A stretch of DNA of 64,000 nt from contig NZ_JBPPLY010000006.1 in NCBI RefSeq assembly GCF_051535215.1, positions 124,001 to 188,000 of the forward strand. The letters run 5' to 3'. Made by a program: the position numbers and the translations under genes. Numbering within the stretch: position 1 is the stretch's first letter; each line of letters starts with the position of its first letter. This document shows, in pieces, positions 43,269-50,804 of this stretch. The DNA comes from Nitrobacter sp051535215 (lineage in GTDB: Bacteria > Pseudomonadota > Alphaproteobacteria > Rhizobiales > Xanthobacteraceae). The notes under the pieces were generated by a model. The model saw only the letters and a list, made by a program, of their open reading frames with translations, was not told the origin of the DNA and did no database searches.

Positions 43269-44513
43269 ATGACCCATCCGGCGGTCGCCAACGGTTCTTA
43301 TGATGTGATGCGCGTGCGTCAGGATTTTCCGGCGCTGGCGATGAAGATCTACGGCAAGCCGCTCATTTATCTCGACAACGCCGCATCGGCACAGAAGCCG
43401 GACGCGGTGCTCGACCGCATGACGCAGGCCTACAAGACAGAATACGCCAACGTCCATCGCGGACTGCACTATCTCGCCAACGCCGCGACTGAAGCCTATG
43501 AAGGCGGCCGCAACAGGGTCGCGCAATTCCTCAATGCGAAGCGCACCGAGGAGATCATCTTCACCCGCAACGCCACCGAAGCGATCAATCTGGTGGCGTC
43601 GTCCTGGGGCGAGCCAAATATCAAGGCCGGCGACGAGATTGTGCTCTCGATCATGGAGCATCACTCCAACATCGTGCCATGGCATTTCTTGCGCGAGCGG
43701 CATGGGGCGGTCATCAAGTGGGCGCCCGTCGATGACGACGGCAATTTTCTGATCGACGAATTCGAGAAGTTGCTGACGCCGAAGACCAAGATCGTCGCCA
43801 TCACGCAGATGTCGAACGCGCTTGGCACCATCGTTCCGGTCAAGGACGTGGTGAAGCTCGCGCATGCGCGCGGCATTCCGGTGCTGGTCGACGGCAGCCA
43901 GGCGGCAGTGCATCTTGCCGCCGACGTGCAGGACATCGATTGCGACTTCTACATTTTCACGGGTCACAAGCTTTACGGTCCGACCGGCATCGGCGTGCTG
44001 TATGCGAAGTACGATCATCTCGTCGCCATGCGGCCATATACCGGCGGTGGCGAGATGATCCGCGAGGTCGCGCAGGACTGGGTCACCTATGGCGATCCGC
44101 CGCACAAGTTCGAGGCCGGGACGCCGGCGATCGTCGAGGCGGTCGGGCTCGGCGCCGCGATTGATTATGTGAACTCGATCGGCAAGGCGCGGATCGCGGC
44201 GCACGAGCACGATCTTCTGGTCTACGCCCAGGAGCGGCTGCGTGAGATCAACTCGCTGCGCATCATCGGCACCGCGCGCGACAAGGGACCGGTGATCTCG
44301 TTCGAGATGAAAGGTGCCCATCCGCATGATGTCGCGACCGTGATCGACCGCGCCGGCATCGCCGTTCGCGCTGGCACCCATTGCGTGATGCCGCTTTTAG
44401 AGCGGTTCAACGTTTCAGCGACCTGCAGGGCCTCGTTCGGCATGTATAATACGCGCGAGGAAGTGGATCATCTGGCGCAGGCGCTGATCAAGGCACGGGA
44501 TTTGTTCTCATGA
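43269..44513 (+). CDS. sufS: SufS, group II cysteine desulfurase
   Basis: SufS supplies persulfide sulfur to the SUF scaffold. The 414-residue PLP enzyme begins with VRQDFPALAMKIYGKPLIYLDNAASAQKP. PLP is bound at about Lys234 in FTGHKLYGPTGIGVLY. The active Cys is about 372 in RAGTHCVMPLLERF. This loop and the ATCRASFGMYNT segment define group II. GGAAG lies eight bases before the ATG at 43269. It overlaps the next gene by four bases. No sufE or sufU is visible in the window, so the sulfur acceptor is probably encoded elsewhere. Confidence 0.96.
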   Translation: MTHPAVANGSYDVMRVRQDFPALAMKIYGKPLIYLDNAASAQKPDAVLDRMTQAYKTEYANVHRGLHYLANAATEAYEGGRNRVAQFLNAKRTEEIIFTRNATEAINLVASSWGEPNIKAGDEIVLSIMEHHSNIVPWHFLRERHGAVIKWAPVDDDGNFLIDEFEKLLTPKTKIVAITQMSNALGTIVPVKDVVKLAHARGIPVLVDGSQAAVHLAADVQDIDCDFYIFTGHKLYGPTGIGVLYAKYDHLVAMRPYTGGGEMIREVAQDWVTYGDPPHKFEAGTPAIVEAVGLGAAIDYVNSIGKARIAAHEHDLLVYAQERLREINSLRIIGTARDKGPVISFEMKGAHPHDVATVIDRAGIAVRAGTHCVMPLLERFNVSATCRASFGMYNTREEVDHLAQALIKARDLFS

Positions 44514-44890
44514 GCGAAACCGCTGAAATCGTAAAAAACAATACCTGTCACATGCAGACCAGCTCGGTGCTTGCGCAGGAGGAAACCGAACGCATGGGCA
44601 CGGGGATCGTGGCCGCGTTGAAAACCGTGTTCGATCCGGAAATTCCCGCGGACATCTATGAACTCGGACTGATCTACAAGGTCGACATCAAGGACGACCG
44701 CGGCGTCGACGTCGAGATGACGCTGACGACGCCGAACTGTCCGTCCGCCGCGGAACTCCCGACCATGGTTGAGAATGCGGTGGCGAGCGTTCCCGGCGTC
44801 GGTGTCGTGAACGTCAACATCGTCTGGGAACCGCCGTGGATGCCCGACCGGATGACTGACGAGGCCCGCCTTGTCCTCAATATGTGGTGA
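44510..44890 (+). CDS. SUF-cluster DUF59/MIP18 family protein (SufT-like)
   Basis: The 126-residue protein has a DUF59 (MIP18) domain: GTGIVAALKTVFDPEIPADIYELGLIYKVDI and MTLTTPNCPSAAELPTMVENAV. The conserved Cys stands in TTPNCPSA. The end ADEARL..LNMW pattern (here TDEARLVLNMW) is typical of the SUF-associated subgroup, which helps mature Fe-S proteins. The first 20 residues are variable. It overlaps sufS (ATGA) and precedes sufA by 58 bases, so it is part of the same operon. Confidence 0.93.
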   Translation: MSETAEIVKNNTCHMQTSSVLAQEETERMGTGIVAALKTVFDPEIPADIYELGLIYKVDIKDDRGVDVEMTLTTPNCPSAAELPTMVENAVASVPGVGVVNVNIVWEPPWMPDRMTDEARLVLNMW

Positions 44891-44948
44891 CGATTTTACC
44901 TTCTGCCTGTGCTATGATCAGGGTTGATTTACTTTCAGGATTGACCAG

Positions 44949-45353
44949 ATGACAGAGATGACGCCGAGCACGCCAGCCACCAAGCCGAAACCGAGACCTC
45001 GCCCGCAGGTTATGCGGTTGACCGATGCCGCGGCGGCACGAGTCAAGGAACTCGCTGAACGCGCGGATTCGGAGATCGTCGGCCTGCGCGTCGGCATCAA
45101 GAATGGCGGATGCGCCGGCCAGTCCTACACGGTGGAATACGCCCACGACGTCAGGCCCACCGACGAAGTGGTCGAGGACAAGGGTGTGAAGATTCTGGTC
45201 GACCCCAAGGCGGTGCTGTACCTGCTCGGTACCGAGATGGATTACAAGTCCGAAAAAATGCAGGCGCAGTTCATTTTCAATAACCCGAACCAGGTCTCGG
45301 CCTGCGGATGCGGCGAATCCGTGCAGCTCACGCCCGCCAAGATCGACGGCTGA
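44949..45353 (+). CDS. sufA: SufA/IscA-type Fe-S carrier (HesB family)
   Basis: This A-type carrier moves Fe-S clusters from the SUF complex to apo-proteins. The 134-residue protein has an extra N-terminal Pro/Lys-rich segment (about 1-20) before VMRLTDAAAARVKELAE. The three ligand cysteines are in GGCAGQSY and SACGCGES. The core VDPKAVLYLLGTEMDY is family-standard. It is the last gene of the SUF cluster and is convergent with the GGDEF gene. Whether it is SufA or IscA by function cannot be told from sequence. Confidence 0.92.
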   Translation: MTEMTPSTPATKPKPRPRPQVMRLTDAAAARVKELAERADSEIVGLRVGIKNGGCAGQSYTVEYAHDVRPTDEVVEDKGVKILVDPKAVLYLLGTEMDYKSEKMQAQFIFNNPNQVSACGCGESVQLTPAKIDG

Positions 45354-45416
45354 GATTTGGGTTGTTCCTGGGGCGCAAATTTCGGCGAAGCCCCTGAAGG
45401 GAACATCAAGCGGACG

Positions 45417-46535
45417 TCAGGCCACCTGCACCTGGATGTCGGCGCAAAACGAACATTCCGAGTCGGCTTCGCAAACGACGCGATTGCGGCCATTGCGCTT
45501 GGCGGCGTAGAGGCAGATGTCGGCGCGCTCGATCAGCGAGTCCGTGGTATCTCCGCAGCGAAGCATCGAGACGCCGACCGAGATCGTGACCCGGCCGAGG
45601 ATTTCGCCGGTTGATTTTTTCTTCAACTCCTTGGCCATCACGGCGCGGCGGATGTGATCGGCCACCGTTACCGCCTGATGTATCTTGGTATTGGGCAGCA
45701 CGACCGCGAATTCCTCGCCGCCGTAGCGCGCGGTGATGTCCTGGCCCTTGATGGTCTGCTTCAGCGACATCGCAACCAGCCGTAGCACCTGATCGCCGGT
45801 CAGGTGGCCGTAGTTGTCGTTGAACGATTTGAAGTGGTCGATGTCGAACATCAGAAGCGACAGCGCTCCGCCTTCGTTGACGGCCAGCGTCACTGCGTCT
45901 GCGACGGCGCGGTCGAAATATTTGCGGTTGCCGAGACCGGTGAGCGGATCGGTCATGCTCTCGGTCCTGATCGCTTCAAGGCTATGTTGAAGATTGTTGA
46001 TCTCGATCTTCGAGAGCTCCAGCCGGTTTTCCAGTGCCTTGTTGGCTTCCTGTATCTCGGTGGTTGATTTTATCAGCGCCGTGATGACCGCCTTGACCTG
46101 CTCGCGGCTTTGGGCGACGCCGAGTCTTTCGGCTGCCCCCTTAAGGCTGTCGCCGAAACCGGCCGTTATGCCAAGCGCGTCGGTGATGAGTCTCATCACG
46201 TCATCGATCTCGGTGATGACGCGCCCGCCGAGCTTGTCGATGCGCTCTGTGGTTCTGATCGGGGAGAGGTAGTTGTCGTAGATCTGCTCGAGATCGGATT
46301 CGGTCAGCTTGCCGTTGCGCGCGAGGGTCTCATTGATGACCTTGTTGAGCGCGGAATTGTATCCGGTGGCGTAGACGTACCAGATTTCGTAGTTGCGCGG
46401 GATCGCAGTCTGTCGCAGCGATCGGATCTGGCCGAGCGCCACCTCCGCGAACGCCAATGTGCGCTCATGTTCGTCCAGCCCGACCACCGCTGCGGCTCCG
46501 CCGACGATTCGACTGATCGTCGTCCCAAACGACAA
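45417..46535 (-). CDS. GGDEF-domain protein, probable diguanylate cyclase
   Basis: The C-terminal GGDEF domain (about 190-355) should make cyclic di-GMP from two GTP. The active-site motif is YGGEEF, GGEEF at 272-276, with DIDHFKSFNDNYGH for metal and GTP. The inhibitory-site position five residues before it reads KGQD instead of RxxD, so product inhibition may be weakened. The N-terminal 190 residues are helical (FAEVALGQIRSL.., NYEIWYVYATGYNSALNKVI) and end in a coiled coil; no membrane helix is seen. The start is TTG at 46535 or another rare codon nearby; no ATG is in reach. Confidence 0.9.
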   Translation of the reverse strand: MSFGTTISRIVGGAAAVVGLDEHERTLAFAEVALGQIRSLRQTAIPRNYEIWYVYATGYNSALNKVINETLARNGKLTESDLEQIYDNYLSPIRTTERIDKLGGRVITEIDDVMRLITDALGITAGFGDSLKGAAERLGVAQSREQVKAVITALIKSTTEIQEANKALENRLELSKIEINNLQHSLEAIRTESMTDPLTGLGNRKYFDRAVADAVTLAVNEGGALSLLMFDIDHFKSFNDNYGHLTGDQVLRLVAMSLKQTIKGQDITARYGGEEFAVVLPNTKIHQAVTVADHIRRAVMAKELKKKSTGEILGRVTISVGVSMLRCGDTTDSLIERADICLYAAKRNGRNRVVCEADSECSFCADIQVQVA

Positions 46536-46627
46536 AGTATCAACGTGAATATTGCTGAGAAACTAGCGGTAGAGAGTTTACGCGCGGTAAATGGTGTTCA
46601 GCCGGGTGCGGGGAGGCCGCGCCGCTA

Positions 46628-46726
46628 GAGTCTGCCTCAACTGCGTTGAATCAGACTCCTCGCTTATCGTTTTGATTGAGCATGATCTTTTCCGAAAACC
46701 GGTTTCCACTTTTCGGGATCATGCTC
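46628..46726. repeat. Hairpin plus family B palindromic repeat
   Basis: GAGTCTG (46628-46634) pairs with CAGACTC (46652-46658). Next, GAGCATGATC (46678-46687) pairs with GATCATGCTC (46717-46726) around an inner CCGAAAA/TTTTCGG stem and ACCGGTTT. The same hairpin-then-palindrome pairing is seen at 11155-11253. It lies between the GGDEF gene and the helicase gene, immediately downstream of the helicase stop. Confidence 0.8.
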
Positions 46727-46733
46727 CAAACGC

Positions 46734-48191
46734 TTAGCCGCGGGCGCGGATCGGGCGAAGCAGGAACGCCGGCAGGTGAGAATGGTCTCCGGGTTCGGTG
46801 ACGGCCTCGCGGCGGGGCGCGGGGGCGCGACCGATCGACGGCGGCTGCGGCGCGGCCATCGGCGCACCGGCCGTCGCGGCGGGGATCTCGTGTCTCTGGT
46901 GATCGATGCCGGAGCGCCGCGGTTTGCGGCCCTCGCGCTTGCCGCCGCGGGCAAAGGTCTCGCCGTTCTTGTCGCGTGTCTGACGGGATCGGGCCGGACG
47001 GCTCCTGGATGCCGTCTCGGCGCCGGGAGTGGCTTCGCTTGCGCCGGCGTCATGGCCGGGAAGGTCGGCCTCGATATCTGCCTTGGGAATGGACTGACCG
47101 GTCAGCTTCTCGATCGCCGCGAGCGATTTGAAATCGGCGGGACAAACGATCGTGATCGCGGTGCCGGTACGACCGGCGCGGCCGGTGCGGCCGATGCGAT
47201 GCACGTAGTCGTCGGGGTGGTACGGCACGTCGAAGTTGAGAACGTGGCTGACCTCGGGAATGTCGAGGCCGCGCGCGGCCACATCGGAGGCGACCAGCAG
47301 CGGCAACTCGCCCTTGCGGAATTGATCCAGCGAAGCGGTCCGCGCCGACTGGTCCATGTCGCCATGCAGGGCGCCGACACTGAAACCGTGTTTCTGAAGT
47401 GACTTGCAGACGATGGCGACGTCGCGCTTACGGTTGCAGAAGATGATTGCGTTCTTGAGATCCTGAGCTTCTCGCAGCAGGCGGCGCAGCAACTCACGTT
47501 TTTCGTGTGGCTCGCGTCCGCAACTGACCTGCGACTGCGCGACGGTCGCCGCCGTGGTTGCCGGCCTCGATACCTCGACCTTTTCCGGGTTGTGCAGGAA
47601 GGTGTCGGTGACGCGCCGGATTTCGTTCGGCATCGTCGCGGTGAAAAACAGGGTCTGTCGCGTGAACGGCACCAGCTTGCAGATGCGTTCGATGTCGGGA
47701 ATGAAGCCCATATCCAGCATCCGGTCGGCTTCGTCGATCACCAGAAGTTCCACGCCGGTGAGCAGCAGGCCGCCGCGTTCGGTGTGATCGAGCAGGCGGC
47801 CCGGAGTTGCGATCAGCACATCGACGCCGCGCGTCAGTTTCATGTCCTGGTCGCCGAACGAGACGCCGCCGATCAGAAGCGCCACGTTGAGTTTCTGGCC
47901 GGCGCCATACTTGTCGAACTGTTCCTTAACCTGCGCCGCGAGTTCGCGGGTCGGCTCCAGGATCAGCGTACGGGGCATTCGCGCTCGGGCGCGGCCTTTC
48001 TCCAGCAGCGTGAGCATGGGCAGGACGAAGGCCGCGGTCTTGCCGGTACCGGTCTGGGCGATGCCGAGAACGTCGCGGCGCGCCAGAACGTGGGGGATGG
48101 CCTGATCCTGAATGGGGGTGGGGGAAGTGTAACCTGAGGCCGCGACTGCAGCCAGGACCTTATCGGATAAACCAAGATGTGAAAAAGACAT
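46734..48191 (-). CDS. DEAD-box RNA helicase, RhlE type
   Basis: This 485-residue helicase unwinds short RNA duplexes, probably in ribosome assembly or RNA decay. All motifs are visible: Q motif TPIQDQAIP, I AQTGTGKT (45-52), Ia PTRELAAQ, Ib TPGRLLD, II DEAD (153-156), III TAT, IV IIFCNRKR, V ARGLDIPEVSHVLNFD and VI HRIGRTGRAGRTG. The tail after about 375 is basic and rich in Arg, Pro and Ala, a likely RNA-binding extension. AGAGG precedes the ATG at 48191 at a normal distance; upstream extension to 48248 is not supported. RhlE is favoured over DeaD by length. Confidence 0.92.
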   Translation of the reverse strand: MSFSHLGLSDKVLAAVAASGYTSPTPIQDQAIPHVLARRDVLGIAQTGTGKTAAFVLPMLTLLEKGRARARMPRTLILEPTRELAAQVKEQFDKYGAGQKLNVALLIGGVSFGDQDMKLTRGVDVLIATPGRLLDHTERGGLLLTGVELLVIDEADRMLDMGFIPDIERICKLVPFTRQTLFFTATMPNEIRRVTDTFLHNPEKVEVSRPATTAATVAQSQVSCGREPHEKRELLRRLLREAQDLKNAIIFCNRKRDVAIVCKSLQKHGFSVGALHGDMDQSARTASLDQFRKGELPLLVASDVAARGLDIPEVSHVLNFDVPYHPDDYVHRIGRTGRAGRTGTAITIVCPADFKSLAAIEKLTGQSIPKADIEADLPGHDAGASEATPGAETASRSRPARSRQTRDKNGETFARGGKREGRKPRRSGIDHQRHEIPAATAGAPMAAPQPPSIGRAPAPRREAVTEPGDHSHLPAFLLRPIRARG

Positions 48192-48491
48192 TGAGCCTCT
48201 GCTCGACACCGCCGTCCGGAATCGAATGTAGAAGGCTGTCGCGCTCAACCCCTTAACGGCGTGCTTTTAAGAAGCGAAGGGGGCTCTGGCTTGCGCTGAC
48301 GGGCGGCTCACCATGGAATCGTGTTTCGATCCCGGGCCGCGTTACCGCGAAACATAGGGGGGAAATGCGTAAAGTCAATTGAGAAACGGCGGAAATATCG
48401 AAAAACCTTGTCGTTTTTTGCTTGAACCCGGCGGAATGGCCGCTGAGATATTCGCCAGCTATCGGATTTCCGGCTCGCGAAGGACATCAGT
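48192..48491. other. Divergent helicase-monooxygenase intergenic region
   Basis: The 300-base gap must hold promoters for the helicase (minus) and the FAD monooxygenase (plus). It is less GC-rich near 48365-48425. AAGGA (48480-48484) precedes the monooxygenase start. I see no clear promoter pair, repeat or hairpin. Confidence 0.4.
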
Positions 48492-49730
48492 ATGGATGCA
48501 GGCCGTCCGCGCAAGCAGCGCTCGATTTCCACGCGCTGCTGCATCGTCGGCGGCGGGCCGGCCGGCATGATGCTCGGCTATCTCCTCGCGCGCGCGGGAG
48601 TTGAGGTTGTCGTGCTCGAAAAGCACGCCGACTTCTTCCGCGACTTTCGCGGCGATACGGTGCACCCGTCGACCATGCAGGTGATGGACGAGCTCGGCCT
48701 GATCGATGATTTCCTGAAAGTGCCGCACGATGAATTGCAAAGGCTGGAAGCCTGCTTCGGCAAGACCCGCCTGCGCATCGCTGACGTCGGCCGCACTGGC
48801 GCGAAGCATCCGTTCATCGCCTTCATGCCGCAGTGGGATTTTCTCAATTTCCTGCGCGACAAGGGCCGCCGCTTTCCGAACCTCAGGATCATGATGAACA
48901 CCGAGGCGGTCGGGCTTATCCATGACGGCGACAGGGTGGCGGGCGTCCGCGCAGACGCGGGCGGTGCGCTCGACATCAGGGCTGACCTGGCGGTCGCTTG
49001 CGACGGACGCCATTCCATCATTCGGCGTAGCGCGGGGCTTGAGGTCGAGGAGATCGGCGCGCCGATGGACGTGCTGTGGTTTCGCGTCGGCAAAAGCGCC
49101 GAGACCGAAAGCGTGTTCGCGCGCATCGAGGCGGGCCGGATGATGGTGATGCTCGATCGCGGCACGTATTGGCAATGCGCCTACGTCATCGTCAAGGGCC
49201 ACTACGACGAGATCAAGGCGCGGGGCATCGAGGCATTGCGCGCCGACCTGGTCGCGCTGGCGCCGTCGCTCCGGTCCAACATAGCGGATGTAAAGAACTG
49301 GGACGATGTGAAACTGCTCACCGTCGCCGTGAACCGTCTCAAGCGGTGGACCCGCCCTGGTCTGCTCTGCATCGGCGACGCCGCGCATGCGATGTCGCCG
49401 GTTGGCGGCGTTGGCGTCAATATCGCGGTTCAGGATGCGGTGGCGGCGGCGAACCTGCTTGCGGAGAAGCTCGCGAGCGACGGCGCTGTAAGCGAGGATG
49501 ATCTCGCCGCCGTCCAGCGCCGCCGCGAGTTTCCGATGCGCATGACGCAGGGCATGCAAGTGATCGTCCAGAACAACATCGTCAATGCGGCGCTCAATCC
49601 CGGCAGCGGCCCGTTCAAGCCGCCGCTGTTCGCGCGCATCGTCAACGCTGTGCCGTGGTTGCAGGGTCTGACTGCGAAGTTCATTGCCATCGGCGTGCGG
49701 CCCGAACATGTCCATTCGCCGAAAGCGTGA
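48492..49730 (+). CDS. FAD-dependent monooxygenase (PHBH/UbiH-like fold)
   Basis: The 412-residue flavoprotein has the dinucleotide motif CCIVGGGPAGMMLGYLLARAG near 16-36 and VVVLEKHADFF. The second FAD/NADPH motif is AVACDGRHSIIRR, and the third is GLLCIGDAAHAMSPVGGVGVNIAVQDAVAAANLL. It should hydroxylate an aromatic or related substrate with O2 and NAD(P)H; the substrate is unknown. TMQVMDELGLIDDFLKVPH is common in a subgroup of FAD oxidoreductases. AAGGA lies eight bases before the start. It stands alone, with no pathway genes beside it. Confidence 0.9.
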   Translation: MDAGRPRKQRSISTRCCIVGGGPAGMMLGYLLARAGVEVVVLEKHADFFRDFRGDTVHPSTMQVMDELGLIDDFLKVPHDELQRLEACFGKTRLRIADVGRTGAKHPFIAFMPQWDFLNFLRDKGRRFPNLRIMMNTEAVGLIHDGDRVAGVRADAGGALDIRADLAVACDGRHSIIRRSAGLEVEEIGAPMDVLWFRVGKSAETESVFARIEAGRMMVMLDRGTYWQCAYVIVKGHYDEIKARGIEALRADLVALAPSLRSNIADVKNWDDVKLLTVAVNRLKRWTRPGLLCIGDAAHAMSPVGGVGVNIAVQDAVAAANLLAEKLASDGAVSEDDLAAVQRRREFPMRMTQGMQVIVQNNIVNAALNPGSGPFKPPLFARIVNAVPWLQGLTAKFIAIGVRPEHVHSPKA

Positions 49731-49860
49731 ATCGCGTTTTACAGAGCTAAATCGAGAGCGACCGTAAACGGCGAGGTAAATTATTCGTCCAAAGTACCGA
49801 GCAGATCAACCGCTATTGCTTTCGGATCGCGCAGACACGCCGACGTCAAATTTGAAAGTA

Positions 49861-50052
49861 CTACAAACGTCGCGACAGCAGAAGCGCCAGCAGGCCGGTG
49901 ACCGCCACCGCGCCGCCGTACCAAACCCACTGCGTCTGCCGGATCATGAGACTCGACGCCGGATAGGGAAACACGCCGGAACCCTGACCGGCCCAGACAA
50001 GGCCGATCAGGATTGCAAGCAGGCCGAGAATAAGGAGCGTGATTTTCATCAT
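49861..50052 (-). CDS. Small membrane protein, two helices
   Basis: The 63-residue protein has two membrane helices, ITLLILGLLAILIGLVWAGQG (about 4-24) and WVWYGGAVAVTGLLALLLS (about 42-60), joined by a short loop GVFPYPASSLMIRQTQ. It ends RRL, which fits a cytoplasmic tail. Small proteins of this form are common in related genomes, but I know of no function. ATGs at 50052 and 50049 are both possible. A family A repeat lies just upstream. Confidence 0.7.
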   Translation of the reverse strand: MMKITLLILGLLAILIGLVWAGQGSGVFPYPASSLMIRQTQWVWYGGAVAVTGLLALLLSRRL

Positions 50053-50071
50053 TGCACAACATTCCACTAAA

Positions 50072-50115
50072 GCGTTTTCGAGCGAAGTGGAATCCAGTTC
50101 GCGTGAAGAAAACGC
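50072..50115. repeat. Family A palindromic repeat, inverted copy
   Basis: GCGTTTTCGAGCGAAGTGGA at the left and GCGTGAAGAAAACGC at the right match, in reverse orientation, the unit at 26359-26402. The flank GTCAAATCAAGAAGC continues the match to the outer block. It lies just upstream of the small membrane protein gene and may contain part of its promoter. Confidence 0.8.
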
Positions 50116-50220
50116 GTCAAATCAAGAAGCTAGAATCTTTAACCGTTTCCATGAAACGGTGAAAGACTCTCGGCATGCGACGGAGCAGGTGCATTCGCCG
50201 GAGGTGGCGGTCGCGCATGA

Positions 50221-50622
50221 TCATCTCCAGGGATTGTAGGTGCCGATACTCCAGACGTGGCCCTCGGGATCGCGGCAGGTGAAGTCGCGTCCGCCATAGT
50301 CCTTGTCGGAAATGTCGAGAACGATGGTGGCGCCGTTGGCCTTGGCCTTCGCATAGACGGCATCGGCATCCGGCACGACGATGTAGGAGCTCTGGGTCAC
50401 CGGGCGATCGGCTGTGGCCGGCTGCTGGACCTTGCCGTAGTCGTCGTCGCGAGCCGAACCCAGCATGATCATGCCATCCCCGAGCGCGAGTTCGGCATGG
50501 GCGACCCCGCCGCTTCCATCGTCATAGACGGCTTTTCGGGTGAAGCCGATGGTGTCGCATAGCCAGTCGATCATTCTGTGCGGATTGCGATAACGCATCG
50601 CGGGGATCACGGTCGAGCCCAT
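50221..50622 (-). CDS. VOC-superfamily (glyoxalase/bleomycin-resistance-like) protein
   Basis: The 133-residue protein has a VOC fold: PAMRYRNPHRMIDWLCDTIGFTRKAVYDD, a central ALGDGMIMLGSA strand pair, and GGRDFTCRDPEGHVWSIGTYNP. The last segment is the usual metal-binding or substrate edge. Members may be isomerases, dioxygenases or binding proteins. The function here is unknown; the length fits single VOC modules. It is monocistronic and lies downstream of parE on the same strand. Confidence 0.88.
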   Translation of the reverse strand: MGSTVIPAMRYRNPHRMIDWLCDTIGFTRKAVYDDGSGGVAHAELALGDGMIMLGSARDDDYGKVQQPATADRPVTQSSYIVVPDADAVYAKAKANGATIVLDISDKDYGGRDFTCRDPEGHVWSIGTYNPWR

Positions 50623-50700
50623 CGCCTGACCTCCATTGCGGTTAAGGCCGCGATGATCGCTCGCGAATGTGACCGCAGGTTGGCCGCCGGAGTTGCTTCA

Positions 50701-50775
50701 ACCGTTGAATAAGACCTGGCCTTATCCTGTTGATCGAGCGCGACCTTATCCGAACCGGGTTTTCATTTTTGCGCT
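50701..50775. repeat. Degenerate copy of the family B repeat
   Basis: GTTGAATAAGAC followed by GTTGATCGAGCGCGACCTTATCC and GAACCGGGTTTTCATTTTTGCGC matches, with many changes, the hairpin-plus-palindrome at 46644-46726. It lies between parE and the VOC gene and shows the repeat in decay. Confidence 0.5.
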
Positions 50776-50804
50776 GTCCCCGGCCGTTCGGGCCGGATCC
50801 TGCT

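Noticed and set aside
38108..45353. The SUF cluster considered as a novel system.
   Set aside because: All genes belong to well-known Fe-S assembly families, and the order is familiar from related bacteria. Only its regulation and the two desulfurases merit notes.
45364..45404. Imperfect hairpin (GTTCC-GGGGC with GCCCC-GGAAC) between sufA and the GGDEF gene.
   Set aside because: The stem is broken by an uneven bulge and has no T-tract, so I do not list it as a terminator, although the convergent setting makes one likely.
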